A DNA stretch of 60,000 nt from Cryptomeria japonica (taxonomy: Eukaryota; Streptophyta; Pinopsida; Cupressales; Cupressaceae), in the NCBI RefSeq assembly GCF_030272615.1, contig NC_081410.1:291992457-292052456 (forward strand), given 5' to 3'. The position numbers and the translations under genes are program-made. Of this stretch, positions 45,199-56,452 are shown piece by piece. The notes beneath the pieces were generated by a model that had not been told where the DNA came from, did no database searches, and was given only the letters and a program-made list of their open reading frames with translations. The stretch's first letter is position 1, and each line of letters starts with the position of its first letter.

Positions 45199-46108
45199 AG
45201 TGTCCCCTTTGACATTTTCTTTTCATGTAGTTGCATTGTTAGATACTGCATGTTTTCTCGCAGGTGTATAATTTCTTTCGGATGTAGTTGTAGTCAAGTG
45301 GGACTGTGCAGTTGAATTAGTCAACTGTGCCCACATTTTTATCCACTCTTTTCATATATAAGGAGGACTCTCATTTGTATATTTTATCTTTAATCATGCT
45401 AAGAAAAAATTTGCTGAATTTTTGCCTCAACTAAGACTTTGAGCTTTTGTTGTTAAGATTTGATCAAGAAAATAAAGAAAGCAATTTTATTTGATTTCAA
45501 ACTTTGTGTTGTGTCAAAAATTGTTTATATGAGTTGATTTTCTTATGTTCATGATTTATATATGTTCTTGAATTTCTTGATATCAAAGGTATTGTTAAGT
45601 GGGTAAAAGAGCTCTTGAATTGTGAAATTAGACTTTGCGCTCCTTGAATATTTGGGACATTTTATATTGTTAAGTGATTAGTAGTAGGCTTTGTATTTCT
45701 ACTATTTCTTTTAGTTTTAAGGATTAAAGAATTATACTTGAAGACTTTGAGCTGCAAGTTGAATTCCTTACCATTGTGATAATTAGTTAAGTTAGTGTTA
45801 TATTCAAGAAAGACTTTGTGCTTCTTGCTTATTAAATATTGGTATAGTTTGTTGGATTAATTCATTCATTTATTTAAGTATCAAAGTGATAGGGTAATTG
45901 TAACAAAGTGGAGGGAGAATACATTAACTCTGAAAAAGAGAGTTATATGCCCGAAACTAACCCATAGATTTTAATTTCTTGTTAATTAGAGAGAAAATTT
46001 CAAAGGGAACCTCGACTTGATGAGAGGAGAGATTAATTTCTCAACATAGCTGTGTGTGAATCATATATTTTTTCATTGGTAGGCTAGTGACAAAATATTC
46101 ACCCAACA
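45199..46108 (+). promoter_or_regulatory. 3' arm of Z with TATA box
   Basis: This is non-coding. TATATAA at 45355-45361 is followed by GGAGG and sits 157 bp after the ORF stop and about 750 bp before the element end. That is the place expected for an LTR promoter if the ORF lies in U3. AATAAA occurs near 45470 as a possible polyadenylation signal. The rest is AT-rich with no gene. Confidence 0.5.
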
Positions 46109-47967
46109 GAGGTGAAAGCTTTAAAAGTTCTAAGATGGATATTTGCGCGAACGTTTTCTGCAATTGCTCCACTAGATTATATTGTTTCACAGTGGATGAC
46201 ATGTTAGTGGTAGGACCTGGTAAAACAACTTTAGCTTTGTTTCTTGTGATAGCATGAGTAGGTTCTTGATGTTTCTTTTCTTTAAATACAATCACATTTA
46301 TCAACATTATCATATGTATGAGCATAGTTTACCTTTTCTTTACCCTTACCATTATGTGTTGCTAATGATTCACCCTTCTCATAGTTTGGAAGTGGTGTTT
46401 TAAAAGCTGTATGAGATTCGTTTGTTGTATGTCCATCCACAGTTATTACTTCATTATTAATCAAATCTTGGATGACATGTTTCAACTGCTGACAATTATT
46501 TGTGTGATGTCCCTTGTCTTGATGGAATCGTAATAATGGTTATTATTCCACCAAGAGGGTTTTACTTGAGGTTTGTAGTTCCTTCCTTCTGGCAAAGTTA
46601 TCAATTTGTTTGCGAGAAGTGTCTTTAGTGGTGACCCAAGTGGTTCACCAATATTTGTAAATTTCCTTTGAAAGAAATTGTTGAAAGTTGATTTTTGGTG
46701 ATTGTTGTTTTGTTGAGCTACTGCTGAGTGAGTGGATAAATTGAAAACTGGTTGTTTTGGGTTTACATTGTTGTTATCCACTATTCCATCATTGACGACA
46801 TTTCAATTTCTATTCCAAAATTTAGTCTTATCATTGTTATTGCTGCTAACATTGTTGTTAGGAGGATTAACGCCTTCTTTGTATAGCTTCAACTCACCCT
46901 TCTTTACCATAGCTTCTTCCATTCTGATACCATTATCAATCATCTTTTCAAAATTTTGATGGCACTGTATTTTTAGATGATAACTCATTTGTCCATTTAG
47001 GTTGTCGATGAATATGTCTATTTTCTCGTATTCCGACACCGTTCGAGGATATCATGAAGCTAATCGTCTCCATCTTTGTAGAAGCATCATGAAAGGTTTT
47101 CCACTCTTTTGTTTAGTGTTAAATAAATTAAGCATTGTTACCTCATGTTGAATGTTGTAAGAGTATTGTGAAACAAACTTATCCACCAATTCTACGAATG
47201 ATCTAATTCTAGGTGGAAGTTTGGAGAACCATTCCATAGCTAGTCCACTTAAGCTCTTTGGAAATAATCTCATCAGGTAGGTATCCTCATGTGCAAACTC
47301 CATACTCAGCATGCAAAATTATCGTATATGATCCCCGGGATCAGTGCTTCCATTATATTTATGTAATTGAGGAGTTTCACAACGTGAACGAAAATGGTAT
47401 CATCTTTATATTTCTATTGAAGGGGAAAGGACATATTTCTTGAAGCGAGTATCTTCTAGCAAGTCCTCTCTGCATATCTTGAATTTGTGTTTACAACATT
47501 TGTATTTGTTGTGTAAGAGCTGTGATAGGATTATCAACATGATTTGTCCTTGTATGAGTGTGTGTTCTAGTATGATCTTGATCTCTTCTTGTGTCATCTC
47601 GACCCCTTCTTGTGTCCTCATTAGATTTGACATGGTTGAGAATTTCTACGTCATCCTTTTTGGGAATGGAAGTTTCCTCATTAGTTCTTCTATTATCAGG
47701 AATTGATGTGTCATTAATTTTGAGACCAAAAATATCCTCATGTCATTCGTTATTAGGGGAAGAGTCACTTCTCTTTTGTTCTAATTTTCTCACATCAAAA
47801 TCTTGTGGGAGTGTAGCACCAGATTTAGCTAGCATTAGGAAGTATTTTTCTTTTTCTCCCTCCAATATTTTCTCCATAAATTTATCGAATTTAGGATCTT
47901 GTTTGATTTCTCTGAGATGTTGTTTGGTTATTTCCCCTTCTTCTTGTATTTCATTTTCAGGTTCCAT
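46109..47967 (-). pseudogene. T gag (upstream of insertion Z)
   Basis: The minus-strand ATG at 47967 (MEPENEIQEEGEITKQHLRE) opens an acidic N-terminus. After a frame change near 47410 the retrotransposon gag core appears at 47312-47052: LFPKSLSGLAMEWFSKLPP, then KFVSQYSYN and the closing FMMLLQRWRRLA. It continues through 46485 and ends at LLKLSP, where Z is inserted at 46108. The next codons (THKEIL) are at 40150. The role is the structural particle protein. I see no clear CCHC knuckle. Confidence 0.85.
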
Positions 47968-49342
47968 GTTTCTATATCTTTAGTTATTTCCAATGTTTTG
48001 ATTTCCATTTCTGCGATCTTTCATTTTTGTGCTCTAGTTAAAACGAGCATACATGGGTGTTTGATATTATGCAAGGATTTGATTGTCTAAAATTTGTTTT
48101 GATAAGTGATCAACTGTCAATGTAAATGTGATAAAGTGATATGACACAAAAAGATGATTCAAGTGTTTAAAAGTTTGCAAGTTTTTCGATCTTCGATTTT
48201 GGAGTGCAATGATGATGATTTTGATAAAACCAAGTCCAATAGGAACGATATATCCTATGATGTGGGACAAGGTTATCCTAACCAAACATTGTAGTTTCGT
48301 GATAGAGGATGATATATCTTGATGAGAAACTATGTTTTAAGTGATTAGTTTATCAAAGAGGGTGATAATGCACTTTGAGATGTTTAGATCTTGAACTTGT
48401 TGATGTTGAATACTTGAAAATCTTGAGGTGTCTATTTATATAATCTGATTTGATAGATGATAACTTGACCAAATGAACCAAGGAGACAATCTAAGCACAT
48501 AATGAAAAATATCAGGTGTTTATGCTCATCATAAATTGTCCAAGCAAACATGACAGATCTAAAAAAGACATGCAAGAAGACAACTTTGGACTGACAGAGA
48601 GAAATTTGTACGATAGTTTATACAACCTCAGATGACAATTTAGACAGGCTCATACGGCAAACTAGAAATCTTGCACGACAAAGGCATAAACTCGTATGAG
48701 ATTTCTCACATAACTAGACGACGAAAGAAGACACAAAAGTCTCTGCTAAATTGACTCATACTACAATTCTCACTGAACCAGATGATAAACTAGATGCTTT
48801 GTATGATAAACTAACAAACTCGTACAACTGAGGATAAAACAGAGACGAAAAATTAGTTTGGACAGATTTTTGATCAATGAGGTTTGATGTTTTTCTTTTG
48901 TTTTCTAGTTTTAGATGTCTGATTTTTTTGTTTTAGGGATGAAGACACTACAAACATGTGATATGATAAGTGATCTCAAGCACAATGCACTAAATCCTAA
49001 GGAATTTGGCTAAGAGAGAAAACCTTTTCTTACAAACTTAGGTACAAACCAATAGCTAATCAGAATATGACCCTTGAGTCTCACGCAATGGATTCTCAAC
49101 GCCGTATTATTCGACTCCAAATGCTAATGGGGGCACGATATGGCAAGTGTCTTGGGAGAGTTACTATCTCTCTTGCACAAAGATTATCCCCCTTTCAGAG
49201 GTGAATCAAGTAGCTTCTATCTTAGGGTTCATGGTAAGGGTTTCCATTTGAAATTACCCCTTGTAGTTGCGCAAGTGCGATTGAGGACTATAGCCCTACA
49301 AGGTACCAAAACTAGAAGTAGTCACACAAGCATGATTGAGAC
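47968..49342 (-). other. T leader, part nearer gag
   Basis: No supported gene is present. 48560-48860 holds a degenerate repeat of about 25-35 bp built on ACTCGTATGA and ACGACAAA-type words. The same wording recurs near 53420-53480 beyond S, showing both belong to one leader. GAGAC at 49338-49342 is the left copy of the S target duplication. Confidence 0.5.
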
Positions 49343-52300
49343 TATTGGTGCCCAAAACACCAGATTGGGAAACCAAAGACTTGCCTAATCCTCAGTTAAT
49401 CCAATTAGCCTTGGCCAATGAACAAGAATGGTCGAAGACCAAATTCCTCTGCACTTTAGGCTCCACTAAACCCAGGTGGGTGCACCTTACACTCTCAAGC
49501 ACAAAAGAGGTTTATTTTAAGTGAATTTAAACTGTGGGAACCAGCAATTGCAGGGATGGCAAAAGGTTTTCCTGCAATTATGCTAACAAAAGTGCTTTTT
49601 AATGAATGCCTTTAAAACTGATAAGACAATTATATGACCATCATTGTGAAAGCTTCATTATGTGTTGCATGAACATTAAAAACCCAATTTTACATTCAAT
49701 ACAACATCATGTGATGGCACATCACAAAAAATCTAAAAGATTTATCAAGAGGACATATGATTGCATTAAACACAAAATTACACATAACGATCTGAAGATA
49801 AAAACCAGAAATCTTGTATATTAACTTCTAGAATAAGAATATACACAAAAATTGCACTTACAAATACTCCAATACATTCTGTTTGCACAGAATAAAACTC
49901 CTCATTCCTATTAGACCTTTCTAAAATGTAACACTTCTAGCCTAGCCAGTGACAAAATATATATGAAAGATGAAAAATTGTCCCCCTCTTTGTTATGTGT
50001 GACTTCCCTTTAATAAACATAAGGGATAGTTGTAGACAGCTTCATTCCCAAAGGACACACCCTTTGATTTAAGAAATAATTACAAATGAAAACCCTAAAA
50101 TACATACTAAATAAATGCTTTAATAATGATCTTTTATTTTCCGCTTTGATAAAGTTCCTTGGCTTGATCGTGCAAATCTTTAAATATTCATTATCACCCA
50201 AATATCTCCTGCACATAAGATAAGCCAATCAAATTCCTTGATTTAAGAATTAATCTTATTCTACCCTTGATTAGGGTTTGCCTTCAAAAAATGAATAATC
50301 TTTTCTTGCATGTAAATACTTGGTTAGAGTAATCAAAGTATTTCAACCCTTTTGGAAAATATTAATTTACCCTAGTATAGATTTTCAAATAATAGCATGA
50401 TTCATAAAAGAATATACTTCCCTTTTGAAAATGATATCCATGGACAAATATTCCAATAACGCGATAAGAATACATTTTCACCTTTTAGGGTAACTTCAAT
50501 TCTTTAGGAAATATAAAATATATACTTGCAAAAACCCAATCAAACCATTATCCATATGATATAAATGATTTAACCTAATGCACATGTTCAATTTATTTAC
50601 TTAGGGTAAATATATTTGATGAAAGAAAATATCAACCATTTGATAATCAAATGTTATTCATTATTTTCACTATATGTCAAAAGGCTTTTATAAATAAAAT
50701 GTAATTCCCTTATAAAATATTCCTCGCTAGTAAATAATATTAGAAAATAACATTGAGTGAGAAAATGTTATATTTGAGACAATGATTTAAAGAATTTTTT
50801 GCAAAAATAAAAATCATTATATCTCCAAATATTATATTAAGCCTTTGGGTAAAAAACACTTTTGTGCAATATGTGCCAAGGGAATATGATTTAATTATCT
50901 GCACAAGAATGGTATAGTTAGACATTTGTAATAAATAAAAAATTTTGTATTAGGGATATTTTAGAGAAATAAAATTTTCAATAATATAATCCCTATACAA
51001 ATAAAAAATACTTTTGCCCTTAAAATTGATTTCAATCCATAATAGTATAGCCATTTTATCATTGGAACAAAAATACTTTTTATCAAGAGAAGTGACAAAA
51101 ATCATTTTGATAATAAAAAATCTCAAGACATAAGCATATCAAGCATATAGCATTTGAGAATATTTTTACTTTTGAGTGACAAAACTTCCCAAAGTAAATA
51201 AAACTACCTTATTAATCTCCTCTTTGGAAAAATTAAAATTCTAACTCTCAAACATTAACTCAAAAGTAAAACATTAAAATATATTAACTTACCCACTTTT
51301 GCAAAAATTAAAACAATATTACCTCAAGCTCATGGGGGTAGCTATGCATTGTCGGGGAAGTACATTTTAAGTTATGCCGATACCCAATGAGAAACTCACT
51401 TTTGGTCTCAAAATACATCAATCATATTGTATAAATAAAATTCACCCTAATATGTATTCAATTCTTATATTTAGAGAAAAAAATTATTCATATGAAAATA
51501 ATGAAAGATGACAATCATAATTTAGTAAAATTCATTTAAGTCATCATTTCACCATGCATCAAAACTTAAGGTAGGAAGAACCTATGTAAATATATTTCCC
51601 TTTTGATAAAAAAAATTTCTTTTACAATACATTATAAATAAAATTTATAAATATTGTCCCCAAAATAGGAAAATATAATAATTTACTTTTTGCAAAGTAA
51701 TTTCGTGAATGATAAAAGATCAAAGTAAAATATTATTTTTAAAACCTTTGGGTAGAAAATATTTCCTTAATACGTACCCAATAGATATAATTCTCTCCTA
51801 TCCCCAATGGCAAAAATAAAAATAAAATTCAATACCTTCATAGTGGATTGTCATCGGAGTAACATATGTCATCGGGGAAGCATTCTTTTTGTTGCACCGA
51901 TCTCCATATGAAAAAGAACTAAAATGCAAATGCCTCCATCGGGGTATCGCTAGAATTTCCACCTGTTCAGGTTGTCACTTTCAAATATGGGCAATCATTT
52001 TAAGACTAAAAACATCATTAATCACTCATATCCAGCTCTAAAAGATAGCCCGAACTACAAAAACGTGAATGCATTGCATTTTTTGCTGCTGTTGTTTATT
52101 ATCTTCAACTAATCTTTATGAGCTAATTTTAATTCTTTTTGAGTAACAAGACTATAATTCATGTTAGTTAAAAATATCATATAAACCTTTGTTACCTTGC
52201 AACATAAATAATTTAAATAAATAATATTATAATATTAATTGAAGCAAAAATATAATATCCAAAGCTAAACATTTCAAATTAATATTATACTTTTTAGGAA

Positions 52301-52834
52301 AATTAAAATAAATTTTAAATAAAATGAATTTCGTAGAAATATCAAACGAAATCATGAGGCTTCAAGATTATGCATGCCATCATATAATGATATAGACAAT
52401 TCATAGGCATGATCCAATCAATGTAATGTTCTTGCAATAGAAAATTATTAATATCCAAATGCACTCATTTTGATAAAAATTCTAAAAATGTATACTTTAA
52501 ATTCAAGAAAAGAGCATTTGAGTTAGCTTTATAAAACATATCAAATGACACCGTTTGAATCCGAAATTTGAAACAAAGGTACTTGGATATACACAAAATG
52601 CAAAAGAATAATTAGTTTGATATAATAATGTTTAGATGGAAAGAAATTATGGTTCAGAAGGGCATACCTGAAAATTCAACTTTTGAATACATATACATAC
52701 TTGGAAATTGACCTCTTAATGTGTTCATAGGTTTTCAGGAGCTCATCATAGGTAGTGCATACAATTGCATCGAGAAATCCGCTTTTTGGCATGAATCTAT
52801 AACTCTAAAATCTTCAAATTTTAGGGTTCCAATA
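49343..52834 (-). mobile_element. Element 'S': ORF-less solo-LTR-like unit related to X
   Basis: The ends are TATTGG (49343) and CCAATA (52834), TG...CA-type ends each with one transition, flanked by a perfect GAGAC duplication (49338-49342 and 52835-52839). The 3,492 bp are very AT-rich with no ORF above background. The left 750 bp match the 3' arm of X. ATCGGGG/CCGAT dyads lie near 51345, 51380, 51855, 51875, 51898 and 51940, the relative position of the dyad arm of X. It looks like a member of the X group that lost or never had the ORF. Confidence 0.65.
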
Positions 52835-52839
52835 GAGAC

Positions 52840-53599
52840 TGCGAGGCCCTACTAAATGTATGATATGAGAGATGTCAAAAGAGAAAACTCAAATAATCCC
52901 ATCCTTTGAGACTTTAATCTCGAGAGGCCTATTTTTTAGAGTGAGTCAAAAAGCTTAGGTCTAGCTGTACTCACTTGGGTCGTTCTCATAGGATGATTAC
53001 TTTTTCCCACTGTGACAGGCCTGCTAAAGCTAATCAAATCTCAAACATAGAAGCGCTTCAAGGGTCAGGATTTCTGATTGTCCAATTGGACAAGAGCATA
53101 CTCTCCTACCTTTTAGAAAAATTCTTAAACATAGAAAACAAGATGTTCATTTACCATTAGCAAAATAAGTGTGCCTAGAAAACTTAAAGAAGACACAAAG
53201 TTTGGTTGAGTTCTCCTTTAGGCAACTTGCAAAACAGATATGTTAGTAGTCATGCTATTTTGATGAAATGAAGCTTTGACAAGTGTAATCTTTGACAATC
53301 GTCTTGCAAAAACTAGTTAGGCTATTGAAAAACTCACAAACAGACCATGGTTAGCATTAGTAATAATCAAATTGAAGCATGAAAACCTTAAAATGCAATT
53401 TTTTTTAAAAACATGGAAGCATAAATTCGTACGACAATTCTCATATACTCATATGAGGGCACAAAGGAGCTCGTAGGAGTCATAAAGAAAACTTGTACAC
53501 AATTTTGAATCAGACCCGGCCAGAAACCTGCTAGATTGAAAATTTGATGATGCTAAGAGGTCAAAAATGAGATTTCCAACCCCACGGTGGGCACGAAAA
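52840..53599 (-). other. T leader, part nearer the 5' LTR, with candidate PBS
   Basis: This is non-coding. Its right end, read on the minus strand from 53599, is TTTTCGTGCCCACCGTGGGG, directly after the LTR end GGCACAACA. A PBS is expected here; the GTGCCCACCGTGGGG wording resembles starts of internal regions of other plant Tat elements as I remember them. Which tRNA it would pair with I cannot say. Confidence 0.45.
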
Positions 53600-54737
53600 T
53601 GTTGTGCCTGTGAAGTGTGATACTTGCAACTACAACACAAACACTCAATAGATCATTATAACCATGGTTAGCAAATTAAAAGAAACTGAAAGGTAAACCA
53701 TGACAAAGCGACCTATCGCCTCCTAAAAGATGCGAGAATGGATTTGCTCTCAGATCTGGATAAGCAATCCTAGTGACTTGACTACACCTAGATGAAGGAT
53801 TTGAAATGATAATGATATGCAAGCTAGATAAGATTGATTATGCTAGATTGATCCTAGAGTCTAATTAAGCTAGTGATATGTATGATTAAGCTATGATGAT
53901 GATGCAATTAAGCTAGAAAAGAGATTGATTAAACTAAATGATTCAACAATTATGCTAGAAAATGATCAAATTAAGCTAATGCAATTGCCTATAATAATAA
54001 TTCATATAGTAACAATGCCTAAATTGATAATGAGATGGGATCCTTTGTGCTCCAAAATGGGAGATATTTATAGGATTTCCAAGGCTAGGGGTGAGGTGGT
54101 AGGAATCAATGGTCAAGTTTAAGTAAGAAGATATCAAGGGTGAAATTGGAGGAGGTTGAAGAAGAGATTGGAGGAAGGGACAATTATCATCTCTATGGTG
54201 ACAAGTTTCAAGGAGCCTTGCTCATAAGAGGTCAACTATCCAAGAGAGGAGACATGTGGCCAAAGTGACATGTGTCTCAAGGGGAGAATACCCACACCAT
54301 AAGAGGTTAGGATAAGGAGGTTAGAATGTGCAAGATAGGATAGGTATAGGCAAAACCAAAGGTTAGGTGGAATGGGTTAGGTTAGATTTATTGTTAGGTT
54401 AGGTGGTTATAAGCTAGGAGGAATGTGGGTAATTTGAATTTAAAAATTCAAATGATAGGAAAAGACTAATTAATCTTCAACAACTCATAAATTCATTTGT
54501 TTTAATTAATTAGGGGATTAGAAGAATTGATTGAAATGGGGAGAGGATTAATTAATTTGAATTAATTAATCAAAGGGGATTATTGAAATGAACCTATTAA
54601 ATAAATCCTTAGATTTAATAAGTAGATGAAAGGGATTCAATCAAATTGCTAATGAATTCAATTAAATTGGGAAGGGGGATTAATTAAATAATTGCTTATT
54701 TAATTAATTATCTTCAGACCATTTTTAGGTGTATACA
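53600..54737 (-). repeat. 5' LTR of T
   Basis: The 1138-bp LTR runs from TGTATACACC (54737) to GGCACAACA (53600) on the minus strand. A TATA box TATAAATA is at 54065-54072. The copy differs from the 3' LTR by substitutions and indels, including an extra GGTTAGGTTAG-type stretch near 54375-54405. Confidence 0.92.
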
Positions 54738-54742
54738 AATAT

Positions 54743-54869
54743 CATTACTGGTTAATTGACATCAATGGCAACATAACATTTCGTTAATGCAATCTTCATG
54801 GAAATGCCAACATCCACAACACTAGAATTTTTATGTGGAAACCCAGAAAGGGAAAAATCACGGTGGGGA
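54743..54869 (-). repeat. Start of the copia-3 LTR (54743-54812) and remnant of another copia LTR (54813-54869)
   Basis: To 54812 this is the first 70 bp of the copia-3 5' LTR, ending in GCCAACA on the plus strand. Beyond it, GTGGAAACCCAGAAAGGGAA (54835-54854) is the conserved block of related copia LTRs (compare 6120 and 31024). So copia-3 had itself inserted into an older LTR, which the chromovirus then cut at 54869. Confidence 0.6.
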
Positions 54870-56398
54870 TGTGGTGCAGGAGCACCCCTTCAAGCCCTTC
54901 AAGATGATAAGTCAGAATTAGAGGAGGGAGGATAAGGCATAAAATATGTCTTTAGAATGTTTTGTATATATTTCAATCATACATTTTGTGTTTGTAATAA
55001 AGAACCCCATCTTGTGAGCCAAACTCCTATTTTGGCATTTCTATAAGCCAATTAGGACTTTTGGAAAATAGGGGATCAAATATGTGTAGGACACAGTTAT
55101 CCTAGTGGTTTTAGTGCTTCTAGGATGTTTTAGGAGGGGTTAGACTTGACCCAAGGCATTAGGAAGCGAAAGATGACATTTTGACAACTTTTGCAAAAGT
55201 TGTCAAAAGTTGTCTTGAGCAACGTTTATGCACTTTCTGCATTTTTGTTTATTTGAAACTCCTCCAAAGACTCTAACCTCTTGGTTTTCAGTTGAGAGTA
55301 GTTGTGGAGTGGTTTATACACCTTTTGGATCCAATTCCCAAGAAGAGACTGTACGGAGGAGAGTTTTGGTGACAACAAGCTAATAGAATTCTGAGTTTTT
55401 CCTGCAATTCTGGAGTTTTGGTCTGGGATACAGTACTGTATAGATTGGGATCCATTCCCAATGATGTGAATTGGTTGGAGAGGAGAGTTATCTTTTTTTA
55501 GGATTTGGTTTGAATTTATAATTGTGTGTTTGCTCCTGATATTCAAATTTTACTGCAGGTGGCCGGAAAACCAGGGTTTACCTTGGGTTTTTCTCCTCCA
55601 TGGCCATAACTTGCACTTTATCAATCTAAGACCCATGAGATTTGGTGAAAGGAAAGTGTGGTCAGTGTATTCTAAGATTCCAAAATTTTTTTGTAGGAGG
55701 AGCAAGGGAGAAGTGTGTTTGAAGTGACCCTAGGTAGACATCTCTATGTGGCTACCTAGACCTTGAACAACAAAGTTACCCTTGTGTGCAAATGGCAATG
55801 ATTCTAGGCGTGTAACCCTAGAATACCTTATAGTTTATGGTTACCCACATGAACATGGGGCTGTAACTGGCCAGTTTACTCATCTGGATATAGGTGCTTC
55901 ACAAATGGAGGCCTAATTAGCCCTTTAGGACAGTCAACATCTTATTGGTTCAGACCTTTGTTTATCAGAACCAAACCCTTCCTTTTGGCAATTTGTGTAA
56001 ATTCCAAAAGGGTACTTGAATCCATAATTTTTTTTCTAGGGTGTTGGAGAAAGTTTTAGCTTAAGGTCCCTTTACTCGCTAAAAAGGGCTACAAGCAACT
56101 AGGCCTAATAATGAGAGTACTATGGGGAATAGGGTTGAATCCTCAAAACCAGTGTTGGATCTAGTTAAAGTGAGTCATGATTGACCCAAAAAAGGTGTGC
56201 TAATTGTCCATAACCCTTGGGGGTCTCAAAGTGTATGTTGGAGCCATTTAACCAAGTTGAGTAGGTATGAGCCTTGAAGATGATGAGAAGATTGAACTAA
56301 TGTTGTAGAGCCCTATCTTGATAGGATCCCATTGTTGTCTTGAGGGGTCAATGTCATAAATTTTGAGGTGTTTGGTAGGTTACAAGGAAGGCTCTACA
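54870..56398 (+). repeat. 5' LTR of the chromovirus
   Basis: The 1529-bp LTR starts TGTGGTGCAGGAGCACCCC and ends GGCTCTACA; a PBS lies five bases on. It contains no gene. The matching 3' LTR is outside the window, so boundaries rest on TG/CA, the PBS and the abrupt change from copia LTR sequence at 54869. Confidence 0.7.
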
Positions 56399-56403
56399 TC
56401 AAG

Positions 56404-56415
56404 TGGTATTAGAGC
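56404..56415 (+). promoter_or_regulatory. Primer binding site of the chromovirus
   Basis: TGGTATTAGAGC matches the initiator tRNA-Met complement with one C-to-T change. Confidence 0.75.
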
Positions 56416-56452
56416 TAGTAACGGCTTTAGTAAGGATATAGAGAATTGAGAG

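Larger units (their letters stand above)
40154..46108 (+). mobile_element. Element 'Z': solo-LTR-like unit with palindrome array and unknown ORF
   Basis: It starts TGTTGTCCTC and ends CACCCAACA, between TAGGT (40149-40153) and GAGGT (46109-46113), a 5-bp duplication with one change. It splits T exactly between LLKLSP of gag and THKEIL of the protease region, so removal restores the Tat protein. The ends are not repeated internally, so it lacks LTRs. The order is: terminus, palindrome array 40364-41446, ORF 41622-45198, TATA box 45355, 3' arm. It parallels X in size (5,955 bp), polarity and layout. I read it as a solo LTR with a gene in U3; this remains an inference. Confidence 0.75.
32002..54737 (-). 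mobile_element. Ty3/gypsy Tat-lineage element 'T', split by Z and S
   Basis: The perfect duplication AATAT (31997-32001 and 54738-54742) brackets the element. LTRs lie at 53600-54737 (5') and 32002-33105 (3'). On the minus strand come a long leader, gag, protease, RT, RNase H, a second archaeal-type RNase H, and integrase. Dual RNase H is the hallmark of the Tat group of plant gypsy elements. Net of Z and S it is about 13.3 kb. The candidate PBS, TTTTCGTGCCCACCGTGGGG right after the 5' LTR, is not a tRNA-Met match; I did not identify its tRNA. Confidence 0.9.
8923..54812 (-). mobile_element. Ty1/copia element 'copia-3', host of the whole nest
   Basis: On the minus strand its 5' LTR starts at 54812, is interrupted by T (32002-54737) and ends at 30633. 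PBS, gag, protease and integrase follow down to 28583. Y (9384-28577) then interrupts the integrase, which resumes at 9383 and runs to 8923, where hAT sequence begins. Only about 3.9 kb of the 45.9-kb span is copia-3 itself. TSDs of both insertions are perfect (ACAAC for Y, AATAT for T). The 3' half (RT, RNase H, 3' LTR) is absent and would have been on the other side of the hAT element. Confidence 0.85.

Noticed and set aside
49343-52834. Intergenic unique host DNA
   Set aside because: The perfect GAGAC duplication, matched TATTGG/CCAATA ends and similarity to X show that it is an insertion.
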